64,000 bases of DNA from Leptolyngbya sp. Cla-17. GTDB lineage: Bacteria; Cyanobacteriota; Cyanobacteriia; Leptolyngbyales; Leptolyngbyaceae. Position 1 is the first letter of the stretch, and each line of letters starts with the position of its first letter. Both the position numbers and the translations under genes were made by a program. Below the pieces are notes generated by a model. The model worked only from the letters and a program-made list of their open reading frames with translations, searched no databases and was not told the origin of the DNA. Positions 26,134-35,809 of the stretch are shown here, piece by piece. Location: the NCBI RefSeq assembly GCF_016807185.1, contig NZ_JAEVYN010000003.1, forward strand, positions 62,001-126,000, in the 5' to 3' direction.

Positions 26134-27762
26134 ATGAAAAGCATTTGGTATAAAGATGCCATTATCTACTCGCTAGATGTAGAAACATTTATGGATGGCA
26201 ACGGTGATGGCGTCGGCGATTTTGTTGGACTCACCCAACGTCTGAACTACTTGGCTGGGTCGGGAATTACCTGCTTATGGTTACTGCCGTTTTACCCCTC
26301 CCCCAATCGAGATAACGGTTACGATGTCATGGATTACTACAATGTTGATCCACGCTTAGGAACATTGGGTGATTTCGTCGAGTTTATGCACCGAGCGCGA
26401 GAACGAGGCATACGAGTGTTGATCGATCTAGTGATTAATCACACGTCTGATCAGCATCCCTGGTTTCAGCAAGCGCGCTCCAACCCTCAATCTCACTATC
26501 GGGATTACTATGTTTGGTCAAAGAATCCACCTAAAAGTGATCCGAGCCTCATCGCCTTTCCAACGGTGGAAGATAGCTTGTGGGAGTATGACGAGCAGGC
26601 AGATGCCTATTATTTGCACCACTTCTACAAGCACCAACCCGACCTGAACATTGCTAATCCCTTAGTGCGAGAAGAGATTTGCAAAATCATGGGCTTCTGG
26701 TTGGAATTAGGTATATCCGGTTTTCGGGTTGATGCAGCTTCTTTTGTCATTGAAGGCATCGGCATCGCAGAGGCTAACCAGGAAAGCCTACAGAGCTTTT
26801 TTGATGAGATGCGAGCATTTCTGACTTCACATCAAGGCGATGCAGTCTTGCTAGCAGAAGCAAACGTGCCAGCAGCAGAAATTTCTACTTTTTTTGGGCA
26901 GGGAAACCGCATCCATCTACTGTTCAATTTTTTGCTCAACCAATCTATGTTCTTGGCGCTCGCTCGTCAAGCAGCCGCACCGTTGCACGATGGGCTAAAA
27001 AACTTACCAGAAATTCCTGCCCAATGCCAGTGGTTAAATTTTGTACGTCACCATGACGAATTGACGCTCGATCGCCTGAGTGACGCAGAAATGCAAGAGA
27101 TTTTCGCCGCTTTTGCCCCTGAAGAAAAGATGCAGATCTTTGGTCGGGGCATTCGGCGGCGTTTACCGCCTATGCTCAAGGGCGATCGCCGCCATATCGA
27201 ACTCACCTATAGCTTAATGTTTAGCTTGCCGGGCACGCCCTTATTGCGCTATGGCGATGAGATCGGTATGGGCGACGACCTCTCTTTGCCGGGACGAACC
27301 AGTGTGCGAACGCCAATGCAATGGTCTGGCGAACCAAATGGTGGCTTTTCTGATGCGCCACCTGATCAACTCACTAAACCCATCATTAGTGAGGGCGACT
27401 ACGGTTACAAGGAGGTTAACGTTGCTCAGGACCAGCGCGATCCATCAGCCCTGATTAACTGGATCGAACGTCTGATTCGGATTCGCAAACAATGTCTGGA
27501 ATTTGGCTATGGCACACTACAGCTTTTAGAGACGGATGCCCCCTGTGTCCTGGCTCATGGCTGCACCTGGGGCGATCGCGCTGTCATTGCGTTGCATAAT
27601 TTAGCGAACCACGACTGTACAGTCACACTTAAATCCACTGATTATGGGCATCTATCGGAGCTATTTGGCGATCGCCCGTATGAATCACTGAATGGAGATC
27701 ACAAAACCATTCCATTGTCTTCCTACGGCTATCGCTGGTTTCGAGTCAATCGAACTCATTAA
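26134..27762 (+). CDS. treS: GH13 alpha-amylase family enzyme, trehalose-synthase-like
   Basis: Cytoplasmic enzyme of 542 aa. The N-terminus WYKDAIIYSLDVETFMDGNG and the GH13 regions (DLVINH, GFRVDAASF with the nucleophile Asp, LLAEAN with the acid/base Glu, FVRHHDEL with the third Asp) fit the trehalose synthase (maltose-trehalose mutase) subfamily. It is shorter than full TreS proteins and has no maltokinase fusion. It would interconvert maltose and trehalose for osmoprotection, which suits the neighbouring MscS and antiporter genes. Substrate specificity is inferred. Confidence 0.82.
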   Translation: MKSIWYKDAIIYSLDVETFMDGNGDGVGDFVGLTQRLNYLAGSGITCLWLLPFYPSPNRDNGYDVMDYYNVDPRLGTLGDFVEFMHRARERGIRVLIDLVINHTSDQHPWFQQARSNPQSHYRDYYVWSKNPPKSDPSLIAFPTVEDSLWEYDEQADAYYLHHFYKHQPDLNIANPLVREEICKIMGFWLELGISGFRVDAASFVIEGIGIAEANQESLQSFFDEMRAFLTSHQGDAVLLAEANVPAAEISTFFGQGNRIHLLFNFLLNQSMFLALARQAAAPLHDGLKNLPEIPAQCQWLNFVRHHDELTLDRLSDAEMQEIFAAFAPEEKMQIFGRGIRRRLPPMLKGDRRHIELTYSLMFSLPGTPLLRYGDEIGMGDDLSLPGRTSVRTPMQWSGEPNGGFSDAPPDQLTKPIISEGDYGYKEVNVAQDQRDPSALINWIERLIRIRKQCLEFGYGTLQLLETDAPCVLAHGCTWGDRAVIALHNLANHDCTVTLKSTDYGHLSELFGDRPYESLNGDHKTIPLSSYGYRWFRVNRTH

Positions 27763-27770
27763 ACGCTGTT

Positions 27771-28625
27771 ATGACACACCACAACTCTCAACCTCAAAAT
27801 CTACACCAACAGGCGCAACGAGTGGCTGCCCATCCTTGGGTTGAGAAACTAGCCCGCTTCGGCTATGCAGCCAAGGGAACAGTTTATTTTGTGGTTGGCT
27901 TACTGGCAGCTCAAACCGCGATCGGTAGTGGGGGCGAGACCACTAGCACCAGTGGAGCCTTGGAAGAGATCGTGGCTCAGCCTTTTGGCAAGGTTCTCCT
28001 CGGTCTGATTGCGATTGGCATCATGGGTTATGTGTTTTGGCGGTTGGTGCAAACCGTCCTTGATCCAGAACATCAGGGCGAGAAGTTGAGTCTTAAACGG
28101 GTTGCTCAACGCTTAGGCTATGCAGTCAGCGCCATCTCCTATGGCAGTTTGGTGCTGACTGCAATCGGGCTGCTTTTCAGTCTCGGTGAAGGTGAAGGAA
28201 ACAGCCTTACCACCGAGGATTGGACAGCTCGGTTTCTGTCACAACCCTTTGGGCAGTGGCTAGTTGGACTAGCAGGAGGACTTACAGTCATTGTGGGCCT
28301 GTACCACTTCTACAATGCCTACCAAGCAAAGTTTATGCAGAAATTTAAGCAGCACCAGATGAGCCCAACCGAGCATAAATGGACCAAGAGAGCAGGGCAA
28401 TTTGGGATGGCGGCTCGTGGATTTATGTTTGGCCTGATTGGTATTTTCTTAATCCTAGCGGCATGGCAATCCAAGGCCAGTCAAGCCAGAGGCTTTGGTG
28501 GAGTCTTAGCAACCCTAGAACACCAACCTTTTGGTTCTTGGTTGTTGGGTATCGTGGCCCTCGGACTGATTGCTTATAGCATCTATGCTTTGGTGGAGGC
28601 TCGTTACCGCCACATTGTTGATTAG
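27771..28625 (+). CDS. DUF1206 membrane protein
   Basis: Integral membrane protein of 284 aa made of three similar two-helix units. Each begins with a motif such as LARFGYAAKGTVYFVVGL / LGYAVSAISYGSLV / AGQFGMAARGFMFGLIG and later carries QPFGKVLLG / QPFGQWLVG / QPFGSWLLG. This is the DUF1206 architecture; function unknown, commonly found in stress islands. It starts 9 bases after the trehalose-synthase-like gene and is probably co-transcribed. Confidence 0.9.
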   Translation: MTHHNSQPQNLHQQAQRVAAHPWVEKLARFGYAAKGTVYFVVGLLAAQTAIGSGGETTSTSGALEEIVAQPFGKVLLGLIAIGIMGYVFWRLVQTVLDPEHQGEKLSLKRVAQRLGYAVSAISYGSLVLTAIGLLFSLGEGEGNSLTTEDWTARFLSQPFGQWLVGLAGGLTVIVGLYHFYNAYQAKFMQKFKQHQMSPTEHKWTKRAGQFGMAARGFMFGLIGIFLILAAWQSKASQARGFGGVLATLEHQPFGSWLLGIVALGLIAYSIYALVEARYRHIVD

Positions 28626-28659
28626 TAGATTGTAGTCAAACTACCCAGGAAGATCGGTC

Positions 28660-29595
28660 ATGGTGCAAATTGGTTATCACGCCTCTCACGAACAATTTTC
28701 GCCTAGTCAACTGCTGAAGTATGCCCAAATGGCAGAACAGGCAGGCTTTACCCGCGTGCTCTCATCCGATCACTTCCATCCTTGGAGTGAGCAACAGGGG
28801 CAAAGCGGCTTCGCCTGGTCGTGGTTAGGCGCAGCCATGCAGGCAACTCCCAGCCTCTCCTATCGAGTGGTCAATGCTCCCGGCGATCGCTACCATCGGG
28901 CGATCATCGCCCAAGCTGCCGCTACCCTCGCGGAAATGTTTCCCAATCGCTTTTGGCTGACGGTGGGAAGCGGTCAGGCACTCAACGAACATATCACTGG
29001 CAATAAGTGGTTAATCAAGGGCGATCGCAATACTCGACTGAAAGAGTGCGTTGATATCATCCGGGCTTTATGGGCAGGCGAAACCGCCACCCATCATGGG
29101 TTAGTTTGTGTTGAAGAAGCCAAACTTTATGCTCGCCCTAACACTCCACTACTGATCATTGGGGCGGCAGTGACAGAAGCGACTGCCGAATGGTTGGTGG
29201 GCTGGGCAGATGGGCTGATTACCATTTCACGCCCACCCGAAAAAATAAAACGAGTCGTTGATGCCTTCCGGCGCGGGGGTGGTGAAGGTAAGCCCATGCT
29301 TTTGAAAGTTCAGCTTTCCTACGATCGCACCGACGATAGGGCTCGTCAAAAAGCCCACAAACAATGGCGAAACAATATTTTTAAGAATGTTTTGATGACG
29401 CAGCTACGCACACCCCAACAGTTTGATGCAGCAGGAGAATTTGTCACACCAGAAGAGCTGAATGAACACGTCCGGATCTCAGCTGCCTCAGGCCGCTCGT
29501 TGCGGATCAATGTTGGCGCAAAATCGATCGATGCCCTGCGAGACGAAATTACAGCCCTGCGAACCGAGATTCAGCGCTCAAGACAGGAGCATTAA
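28660..29595 (+). CDS. LLM-class flavin-dependent oxidoreductase
   Basis: Luciferase-like monooxygenase fold protein of 311 aa. It begins MVQIGYHASHEQFSPSQLL and shows the typical barrel elements SSDHFHPW, NRFWLTVGSGQALNEH and ADGLITI. It best fits the non-F420 subgroup (TIGR03885-like). Its substrate is unknown. It lies 34 bases after the DUF1206 gene on the same strand. Confidence 0.85.
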   Translation: MVQIGYHASHEQFSPSQLLKYAQMAEQAGFTRVLSSDHFHPWSEQQGQSGFAWSWLGAAMQATPSLSYRVVNAPGDRYHRAIIAQAAATLAEMFPNRFWLTVGSGQALNEHITGNKWLIKGDRNTRLKECVDIIRALWAGETATHHGLVCVEEAKLYARPNTPLLIIGAAVTEATAEWLVGWADGLITISRPPEKIKRVVDAFRRGGGEGKPMLLKVQLSYDRTDDRARQKAHKQWRNNIFKNVLMTQLRTPQQFDAAGEFVTPEELNEHVRISAASGRSLRINVGAKSIDALRDEITALRTEIQRSRQEH

Positions 29596-29664
29596 CAACC
29601 TTAGAGAGACGTTAGTTGTCCTAATTTCTACTAGCATACAAGTGCTTACTATGATGATTAGGCA

Positions 29665-30684
29665 ATGAATGCAGAAATATCAACGCTCTTAGACAAAATG
29701 CAGGCAATGCTGAAGGGCTTCATCTTTTTGTTGCCCAATATGGTGTTGGCATTGATTGTCTTTGCGATCTTTTTCTTTGCTGGTAGAGCGATCAAGAAAG
29801 TAGTCAGAAACCTGACGCGCGATCGCCGTCAAGCTCGCAACCTGGGCATGGTGCTAGGGCGATTGGCACAAGGAACAACTATTTTAGTGGGCTTGTTTAT
29901 TGCGCTGTCGATTGTGATTCCATCGCTTAAAGCCAGTGATCTGGTGCAGCTACTCGGAATCAGTGGTGTAGCGATCGGCTTTGCGTTTCGAGATATTTTA
30001 CAAAATTTCCTAGCCGGTATTTTAATTCTGTTAACTGAACCCTTCCAAATCGATGATCAAATTGTTTTTAAAGATTTTGAAGGCACGGTAGAAAATATTC
30101 AAACCCGCGCAACAACGATTAAAACCTATGATGGGCGGCGGATTGTCATTCCAAATTCTGAGCTATTTACAAATTCTGTTACGGTCAATACTGCGTTTGA
30201 AAATCGCCGTTTGCAATATGACATTGGCATTGGTTACGGTGACGATATCGACGAAGCACGACGGTTCATTCTAGAGGCAATACATGAAACAGATGGGGTG
30301 TTAGAAACTCCTGCTCCTGATGCGATCGTGGTCGATCTAGCAGGCAGCACCGTCAATATTCGCGCTCGCTGGTGGGTGCAACCGCCTCGTCGTGCTGATG
30401 TTCTAGACTTGCAAGATCGCGTCTTGACCAATATCAAGAGCAAGCTAACGGCAAATGGTATTGATTTGCCCTTCCCAACGCAGCAAATTCTCTTTCACGA
30501 CCAGACCGAAGCAACGGATGGAGATCGCGCCCGTCAACGCGAAGGCTGGCCCGTCGGTAAAGGCGACGCTCCCAAGCCGCGCAACATTAGTCACGCACTG
30601 AGGCAGCTTGCCGAAACTAAGTCTCAACGTAACGGTGATGAAGGTCATCATGACCGTTACAGTTCAGCTCAGAACGATCAATGA
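29665..30684 (+). CDS. MscS-family mechanosensitive channel (short form)
   Basis: Small-conductance mechanosensitive channel of 339 aa with three N-terminal TM helices (about 19-45, 68-92, 97-122). The pore helix and beta domain contain GISGVAIGFAFRDILQNFLAGI, ILLTEPFQIDDQI and FEGTVENIQTRATTIKTYDG. The C-terminal 40 residues are charged and variable. Its stop overlaps the ATG of the DUF2254 gene by ATGA at 30681-30684, indicating translational coupling. Likely role: release of solutes on hypo-osmotic shock. Confidence 0.92.
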   Translation: MNAEISTLLDKMQAMLKGFIFLLPNMVLALIVFAIFFFAGRAIKKVVRNLTRDRRQARNLGMVLGRLAQGTTILVGLFIALSIVIPSLKASDLVQLLGISGVAIGFAFRDILQNFLAGILILLTEPFQIDDQIVFKDFEGTVENIQTRATTIKTYDGRRIVIPNSELFTNSVTVNTAFENRRLQYDIGIGYGDDIDEARRFILEAIHETDGVLETPAPDAIVVDLAGSTVNIRARWWVQPPRRADVLDLQDRVLTNIKSKLTANGIDLPFPTQQILFHDQTEATDGDRARQREGWPVGKGDAPKPRNISHALRQLAETKSQRNGDEGHHDRYSSAQNDQ

Positions 30685-32015
30685 AATACACGAAGTTCAG
30701 CAAACTGTGGGAGTCCTTACATTCCAGTTTCTGGTTTGTGCCAACCCTTATGGTGGTGCTGTCGATCGGGCTGTCGTTTGTCACTATCGGCATCGACCAA
30801 ACGCTAGAAACCGACATCATTGGCAATCTAGGTTGGGCATATGCTCTCGGTCCTAATGGTTCACGCGCGATCCTTTCAGCGATCGCGGGTTCAATGGTGA
30901 GTGTGGCTACCACGGCCTTTTCCATCACGATCGTCGCCCTTCAGCTTGCGTCTTCCCAGTTTGGTCCGCGTCTGCTGCGTAACTTCATGCAAGATATTGG
31001 CAACCAAATCGTGTTGGGAACCTTCATCTCCACCTTCGTTTATAGCCTGATGGTGCTGCGAACCATCAACGGTGTTGCCGAAAATGAATTTGTGCCTCAT
31101 CTTGCTGTCACCGGTGGTATCGGACTTGCCATTGCCAGCATCGGCGTTTTAATCTACTTTATTCACCATGCCGCCACATCGATTCAAGTGGATCATGTCA
31201 TTTCCAATGTCGGACGTGAGCTAGATGAGGCGATCGATCGCCTCTTTCCCAACAAGATGGGACGCGGTGCGTCCAAGGGTCGGCGGGAACCCATGACATC
31301 AGATATTCCAGCCAATTTTGAGCACGATGCCTGCCCGATTCAAGCAGCTAGCAGCAGTTACATCCAGGCTGTTGATACGAGCCAGCTTCTGCAAAAGGCA
31401 AAAGAAGGCAATCTCCTGCTACGGCTTCAGCAGTATCCCGGAGACTTTGTGGTGAAAGGAAGTCCCCTGGCGCTCGTCTATCCAGCAGACGCGGTTTGCA
31501 AAAAGCTGACTGAACAAATCAACGATGCCTTTGTGCTGGGTTCACAACGCACTGACCAGCAAGATGTAGAGTTCTCAGTTAACCAACTGGTTGAAATTGC
31601 AGTCCGTGCGCTTTCACCCGGTATTAATGATCCATTTACGGCTGTTCGTTGCATTGATCAACTCAGTGCAGCACTTTGCCATCTGGCACAAAAAGAAATT
31701 CCGTCTGCCTATCGTTACGATGACGAAGATAAGTTGCGCGTCATTGCAGAACCCGTGACCTTTGTGGACATGACTGATGCTGCCTTCAATCAAATTCGGC
31801 AGTATGGGCAAACGAGTGTGGCAGTTACAATGCGACTGCTAGAGGCGATCGCCGTTATTGCCCCCTTTACGCATACTAAAGCAGACCGAGCCGCACTGCT
31901 GCGCCATGCGGACATGATTGATCGCGGTAGCCAGGAGGGCATCGCCGAAGCGTTAGATCGCAACGATATTAAAGAGCGCTATTTAGCTGCTGTAAAAGCG
32001 ATCGAACTGCATTGA
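30681..32015 (+). CDS. DUF2254 predicted membrane protein
   Basis: Membrane protein of 444 aa with four TM helices in the first 170 residues and a soluble C-terminal region. Family signatures: FSKLWESLHSSFWFVP, NGSRAILSAIAGSMVSVAT, ASSQFGPRLLRNFM, and later ALSPGINDPFTAVRCIDQL. Function unknown. It is coupled by a 4-nt overlap to the MscS gene, suggesting joint action in envelope or osmotic homeostasis. A decayed paralogue lies at 14717. Confidence 0.92.
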   Translation: MKYTKFSKLWESLHSSFWFVPTLMVVLSIGLSFVTIGIDQTLETDIIGNLGWAYALGPNGSRAILSAIAGSMVSVATTAFSITIVALQLASSQFGPRLLRNFMQDIGNQIVLGTFISTFVYSLMVLRTINGVAENEFVPHLAVTGGIGLAIASIGVLIYFIHHAATSIQVDHVISNVGRELDEAIDRLFPNKMGRGASKGRREPMTSDIPANFEHDACPIQAASSSYIQAVDTSQLLQKAKEGNLLLRLQQYPGDFVVKGSPLALVYPADAVCKKLTEQINDAFVLGSQRTDQQDVEFSVNQLVEIAVRALSPGINDPFTAVRCIDQLSAALCHLAQKEIPSAYRYDDEDKLRVIAEPVTFVDMTDAAFNQIRQYGQTSVAVTMRLLEAIAVIAPFTHTKADRAALLRHADMIDRGSQEGIAEALDRNDIKERYLAAVKAIELH

Positions 32016-32176
32016 GATCAGCAGACAGCAAATTTCTACAATCAACCTTGATAAGTGGACAGTCGGCGCGATCGCCTGCTGATGTAGGAACTTTATGGCA
32101 TCCTGTCATACGGTAAGGTGTTGTTTCTTGCCTGTCTCACTTGATGTTGAATTGTCGTCACACCAGAATTTAACCC

Positions 32177-33571
32177 ATGCTTTTTGCCATTGCGATCGCA
32201 CCTTTACTCAACGAGCTATCGTCTCGTTTCTCTTCCTTGCCGCTTTTAGCAACGACTGAGGCAGCCAATGCGCCCATTGTTCTCACTGGCGTTTTACTGA
32301 CTTTAGTTGTGATTTATATTGCCAGTAAGCTAGGCGGTGAATTGTCTAAACGGCTAGACTTACCGCCAGTCTTAGGGGAACTGATTGCAGGTGTCGTAGT
32401 AGGGGTGTCGGCGCTGCATCTGCTGATGTTTCCCGCAGGCGGTGCTCAGGCATCTGATTCTGTGATTATGACCATCCTGCAACGCATTGACCACCTGAAT
32501 CCCGATGCCTTGTCGAGCATCTTTCAGTCTCAGAGCGAGGCAATCTCCATTCTGGCTGAACTGGGAGTCATCATCCTCTTATTTGAAATTGGTCTGGAAT
32601 CAGACTTGCGCCAACTCAAAGAAGTAGGTTATCAGGCAACAGTCGTTGCTCTTGTGGGCGTTGCTGCGCCCTTTGCAGCGGGCACAGGTGGACTGATGTG
32701 GCTGTTTCATGTCCCAGCGATTCCGGCGATTTTTGCGGGTGCTGCCCTGACTGCCACCAGTATTGGCATTACCTCCAAGGTGCTGTCAGAACTGGGGCAG
32801 CTCAAATCCAAAGAAGGTCAGATTATTGTGGGTGCCGCTGTCATTGATGATGTGCTGGGCATCCTGGTGCTGGCGGTTGTGGCGAGTTTAGCCAAAACTG
32901 GGGCGATCGATATTGCCAATGTGATTTATCTGATTATCAGTGCCACAGTCTTCTTAATTGGTTCGATTCTTTTGGGTAGCTTCTTCAACAAAAGCTTTGT
33001 CGCCATTGTCCAAACCCTACAAACACGGGGAAATATCGTGATTCCAGCATTGACCTTTGCCTTCTTCATGGCATTCCTGGGCAATGCGATTCATCTAGAA
33101 GCCATTTTAGGTGCCTTTGCTGCGGGATTAGTGCTCGATGAAACCGACCAGCGTAATGAGTTAGATGCCCAGGTGAAGCCGATCGCTGATCTCCTTGTGC
33201 CCATTTTCTTCGTGACGGTCGGTGCCAAAGCCGATTTAAGTGTGCTCAATCCAGCCGTGCCTGAGAACCGTGCTGGGTTAGTCATTGCCGCTTTTTTGAT
33301 GGTTGTAGCGATCGTGGGTAAGGTCATCACGGGTTGGTTTGTGGTGGGGCAACCAGGTATCAACCGACTGGCGATCGGCATTGGGATGATTCCACGGGGC
33401 GAAGTAGGGTTGGTATTTGCGGGCATTGGTTCTGCCAGTGGCGCACTCAGCAAGCCTTTAGAAGCCGCCATTATTATCATGGTCATTTTAACGACGTTTC
33501 TGGCACCGCCGTTTCTACGTCTTACATTTGGCGAGTCAGCACCGCAACAGTCCGTAGAATCAATCGATTAA
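32177..33571 (+). CDS. CPA2-family cation:proton antiporter
   Basis: Antiporter of 464 aa with about 13 TM helices. CPA2 hallmarks are LGELIAGVVVG, LFEIGLESDLRQL, AALTATSIGIT, AAVIDDVLGILVLAVV with the catalytic Asp pair, and GMIPRGEVGLVFAGIG. There is no C-terminal RCK domain. Resembles NapA/KefB-type Na+ or K+/H+ exchangers of cyanobacteria. It forms part of the osmotic/ionic stress run 26-34.6 kb. Confidence 0.9.
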   Translation: MLFAIAIAPLLNELSSRFSSLPLLATTEAANAPIVLTGVLLTLVVIYIASKLGGELSKRLDLPPVLGELIAGVVVGVSALHLLMFPAGGAQASDSVIMTILQRIDHLNPDALSSIFQSQSEAISILAELGVIILLFEIGLESDLRQLKEVGYQATVVALVGVAAPFAAGTGGLMWLFHVPAIPAIFAGAALTATSIGITSKVLSELGQLKSKEGQIIVGAAVIDDVLGILVLAVVASLAKTGAIDIANVIYLIISATVFLIGSILLGSFFNKSFVAIVQTLQTRGNIVIPALTFAFFMAFLGNAIHLEAILGAFAAGLVLDETDQRNELDAQVKPIADLLVPIFFVTVGAKADLSVLNPAVPENRAGLVIAAFLMVVAIVGKVITGWFVVGQPGINRLAIGIGMIPRGEVGLVFAGIGSASGALSKPLEAAIIIMVILTTFLAPPFLRLTFGESAPQQSVESID

Positions 33572-33736
33572 TCAGGTGAGTCCAAGTCGCCATGATCGAC
33601 ATTGGTTTCAGTTAGCAGATGGGCTTGATGACGCTGGCATAGTATAGAACTTAGGGAGGGAGCTATATTTTTATGAGTTTCAATGCTCTTAGCCGAAGAG
33701 TCAGTCTTTCTAACTGCAAAGAGAACCTAACTTACT

Positions 33737-34588
33737 ATGTTTGAAAAGATTTTAATCTGCACAGATTTTGCGGATGGGTTGCATCGCCTCACCCATTTTG
33801 TCACCAGTCTAGCGGCTGGAGGCATAAAGCAAATTGTTTTTCTCCATGTTGTACCGTTGTCAGAAACAAGGACGATTCCCAAGATCGATCGTGAGCAAAT
33901 AGAGCAAGCTCAAGCCCGACTGTCAGCAGCCTTTGACCATAGCCCTGCTGGAGTAGACGTGAAAGTCGAGGTGGAATCGGGACGACCTGTTGAAACCATG
34001 CTTAGAGTTGCTCAAAGTTATAAATCTGAGCTGATCGTGCTGGGTTCTCAGGGACATAGCTTATTCACTGAAAAGCTGATCGGCAGTGTAACGGCTGAGC
34101 TATCTCGTCAAACAACCATCCCATTACTCATACTGCGTCCGCAGTTAATCGGTGCCCTGACTTCTGAGGAGTTAACCCTCCGCTGTCAGCATCTGTTGCG
34201 CTATTTGCTGATCCCCTACGATGGCCATGAAGCGGCTAATTTTTTGGTGCAACAGGTAAAGCGGTTGGCTCAAAAACAGCCTGGTCGTTTTCTGGAACGC
34301 TGTAGGGTTTGCTGGATGATGAACAGCCTGCCCACCCCGTCAGAGCGTGAAACTCTATCCCAAGTTAAAGCCGACTTAGAAACCGCAAATTTACAGGTCG
34401 AAGCAGACTTTCGCCAAGGAACGGCACTGACTAAGCTTTTAGAGATGGCTCAAATGGATGAGATTAGCGCGATCGCGATCGCTTCAGGCACGCTCGGTAA
34501 ATTTCAAGAGTGGTTTGTTTCTAGTTTTGCGGCAGAGTTGTTGCGTCAAAGCTGGTGTCCGGTACTCTTCTTCCCAAACATTCATTGA
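33737..34588 (+). CDS. Universal stress protein with two UspA domains
   Basis: Soluble protein of 283 aa. The first UspA domain (1-135) begins FEKILICTDFADG and keeps the ATP-binding loop as LGSQGHSLFTEKLIGSVTAEL. The second (about 150-280) starts LLIPYDGHEAANFL and ends with a degraded loop IASGTLGKFQEWFVSSFAAELLRQ. ATP binding is likely in the first domain only. It follows the antiporter gene by 165 bases. Confidence 0.88.
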   Translation: MFEKILICTDFADGLHRLTHFVTSLAAGGIKQIVFLHVVPLSETRTIPKIDREQIEQAQARLSAAFDHSPAGVDVKVEVESGRPVETMLRVAQSYKSELIVLGSQGHSLFTEKLIGSVTAELSRQTTIPLLILRPQLIGALTSEELTLRCQHLLRYLLIPYDGHEAANFLVQQVKRLAQKQPGRFLERCRVCWMMNSLPTPSERETLSQVKADLETANLQVEADFRQGTALTKLLEMAQMDEISAIAIASGTLGKFQEWFVSSFAAELLRQSWCPVLFFPNIH

Positions 34589-34617
34589 GGTGCTAAGGTC
34601 TTGGCTCTTTCAATACC

Positions 34618-34648
34618 TTGACATCTAAAATAAGTGCATATACACTTA
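34618..34648 (+). promoter_or_regulatory. marR promoter and palindromic operator
   Basis: A -35-like TTGACA (34618-34623) is followed after 15 bases by TATACA (34639-34644). The -10 region is embedded in the near-palindrome TAAGTGCATATACACTTA (34631-34648), which ends 5 bases before the ATG. The core GTGNATATACAC recurs at 35135-35146 before the next gene, so this is a likely autoregulatory MarR site. Confidence 0.65.
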
Positions 34649-34653
34649 ATCCT

Positions 34654-35118
34654 ATGGAGAAACGCACCGACCCAATCAATAAAGCTGAATTAGGTCAAGT
34701 GGTTTCAACCTGTGCCTGTTTCAATCTCCGCAAAGCTTCTCGTGCGGTAACGCATCACTTTGATGAAAGCTTGAAACCCAGTGGACTGCTGATTACCCAA
34801 TTCACCATTCTGGTGGCGGTGGCAATGGCTGAAACAGGAACCATCAATGAATTAGCGGAGATTCTAGTGATGGATCGCACGACCCTAACTCGTAATCTTA
34901 AACCTCTCGACCGAGAGGGCTGGTTGAAAATCGAGCCAGGACAAGATCAGCGAACCCGTCTGGTTAGCCTTACACCTAACGGCAAAGCGGCTTTAATTAA
35001 AGCGTTACCTCTGTGGAAACAGGCTCAAGACAGTGTGGTGGAAGTTTTTGGACAGCAGCGTCTAAATATCCTGCTCTCATCTTTGACGGAAGCAACCGCG
35101 TTGGTTCGTGAAATCTAA
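34654..35118 (+). CDS. MarR-family transcriptional regulator
   Basis: Winged-helix regulator of 154 aa from ATG 34654; the TTG at 34618 is the promoter -35 box, so it is not the start. The DNA-binding part shows INELAEILVMDRTTLTRNLKPLDREGWL and the wing GQDQRTRLVSLTPNGKAAL. A Cys pair near the N-terminus (STCACFNLRKASR) could make it redox- or electrophile-responsive. It probably controls itself and the membrane-protein gene downstream through the shared palindrome. Confidence 0.9.
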   Translation: MEKRTDPINKAELGQVVSTCACFNLRKASRAVTHHFDESLKPSGLLITQFTILVAVAMAETGTINELAEILVMDRTTLTRNLKPLDREGWLKIEPGQDQRTRLVSLTPNGKAALIKALPLWKQAQDSVVEVFGQQRLNILLSSLTEATALVREI

Positions 35119-35134
35119 AAATTTTCCCAAAAAG

Positions 35135-35146
35135 GTGTATATACAC
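35135..35146 (+). promoter_or_regulatory. Second MarR-type palindrome
   Basis: GTGTATATACAC is a perfect 12-bp palindrome 61 bases upstream of the following gene. It matches the core of the palindrome overlapping the marR promoter. Confidence 0.6.
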
Positions 35147-35206
35147 TAATTGTTGATTGCTTTGGGTTCGCTCCTCTGAGAAAAACCTGCCAAATCATGA
35201 TCTTCT

Positions 35207-35809
35207 ATGGTTTCTCTATCCTCGAAACAACGCAGCCACATGACTCAGCGATTGCTTTACACCATTATTTGCTGGGGCTTTGGGGTTGGGCTGAGCGGCT
35301 ATTTTGGACTTTTTAGCTTATTCCCGCTCCCATTGTTTGCTTTGTTCGTGGCGATCGGCATCGTCACTCCCGTAGCAATTTATTACGGCAACTCGACCTT
35401 TCGAGCCTACATTCAAGGACTTCATCTGGACTACTTGACCCTATTCCACCTCTGGCGAATTCCGGCAGCCCTAATCTTCTTCTATTACGGTAGTCAGCAT
35501 CTCTTACCAGTAAACTTTGTGCGGAACGCCGCTTGGGGAGATTTAATGGCGGGTCTGCTAGTATTTCTAGTGCTTGCATTGCCAAAGAATCACTGGAAAT
35601 ACTGGGGCTTTCACCTCTTCGGTATGACAGATTTTGTGATTGCAGTTGCCACAGGATTAACTTTTTCATTGCTTCAAGTGCCGATGATGCAGACAATCAC
35701 CACTTATCCGATTGTCCTGATTCCTCTATTTGGAGTTGGTATTTCGGGGGCATCACACATCATGGCACTGGATATTCTGATTCGACGAACCACCAAAGCA
35801 CTCAAGTGA
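35207..35809 (+). CDS. Polytopic membrane protein of unknown function
   Basis: A 200-aa hydrophobic protein with about six TM helices. An alternative ATG at 35240 would remove 11 polar residues. Notable segments are LDYLTLFHLWRIPAALIFFYYG and HWKYWGFHLFGMTDFVIAVATG, where charged residues sit at helix ends. I do not recognise the family. It lies 88 bases after the MarR gene with a matching palindrome between them, so it is probably its regulated target. Confidence 0.75.
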   Translation: MVSLSSKQRSHMTQRLLYTIICWGFGVGLSGYFGLFSLFPLPLFALFVAIGIVTPVAIYYGNSTFRAYIQGLHLDYLTLFHLWRIPAALIFFYYGSQHLLPVNFVRNAAWGDLMAGLLVFLVLALPKNHWKYWGFHLFGMTDFVIAVATGLTFSLLQVPMMQTITTYPIVLIPLFGVGISGASHIMALDILIRRTTKALK

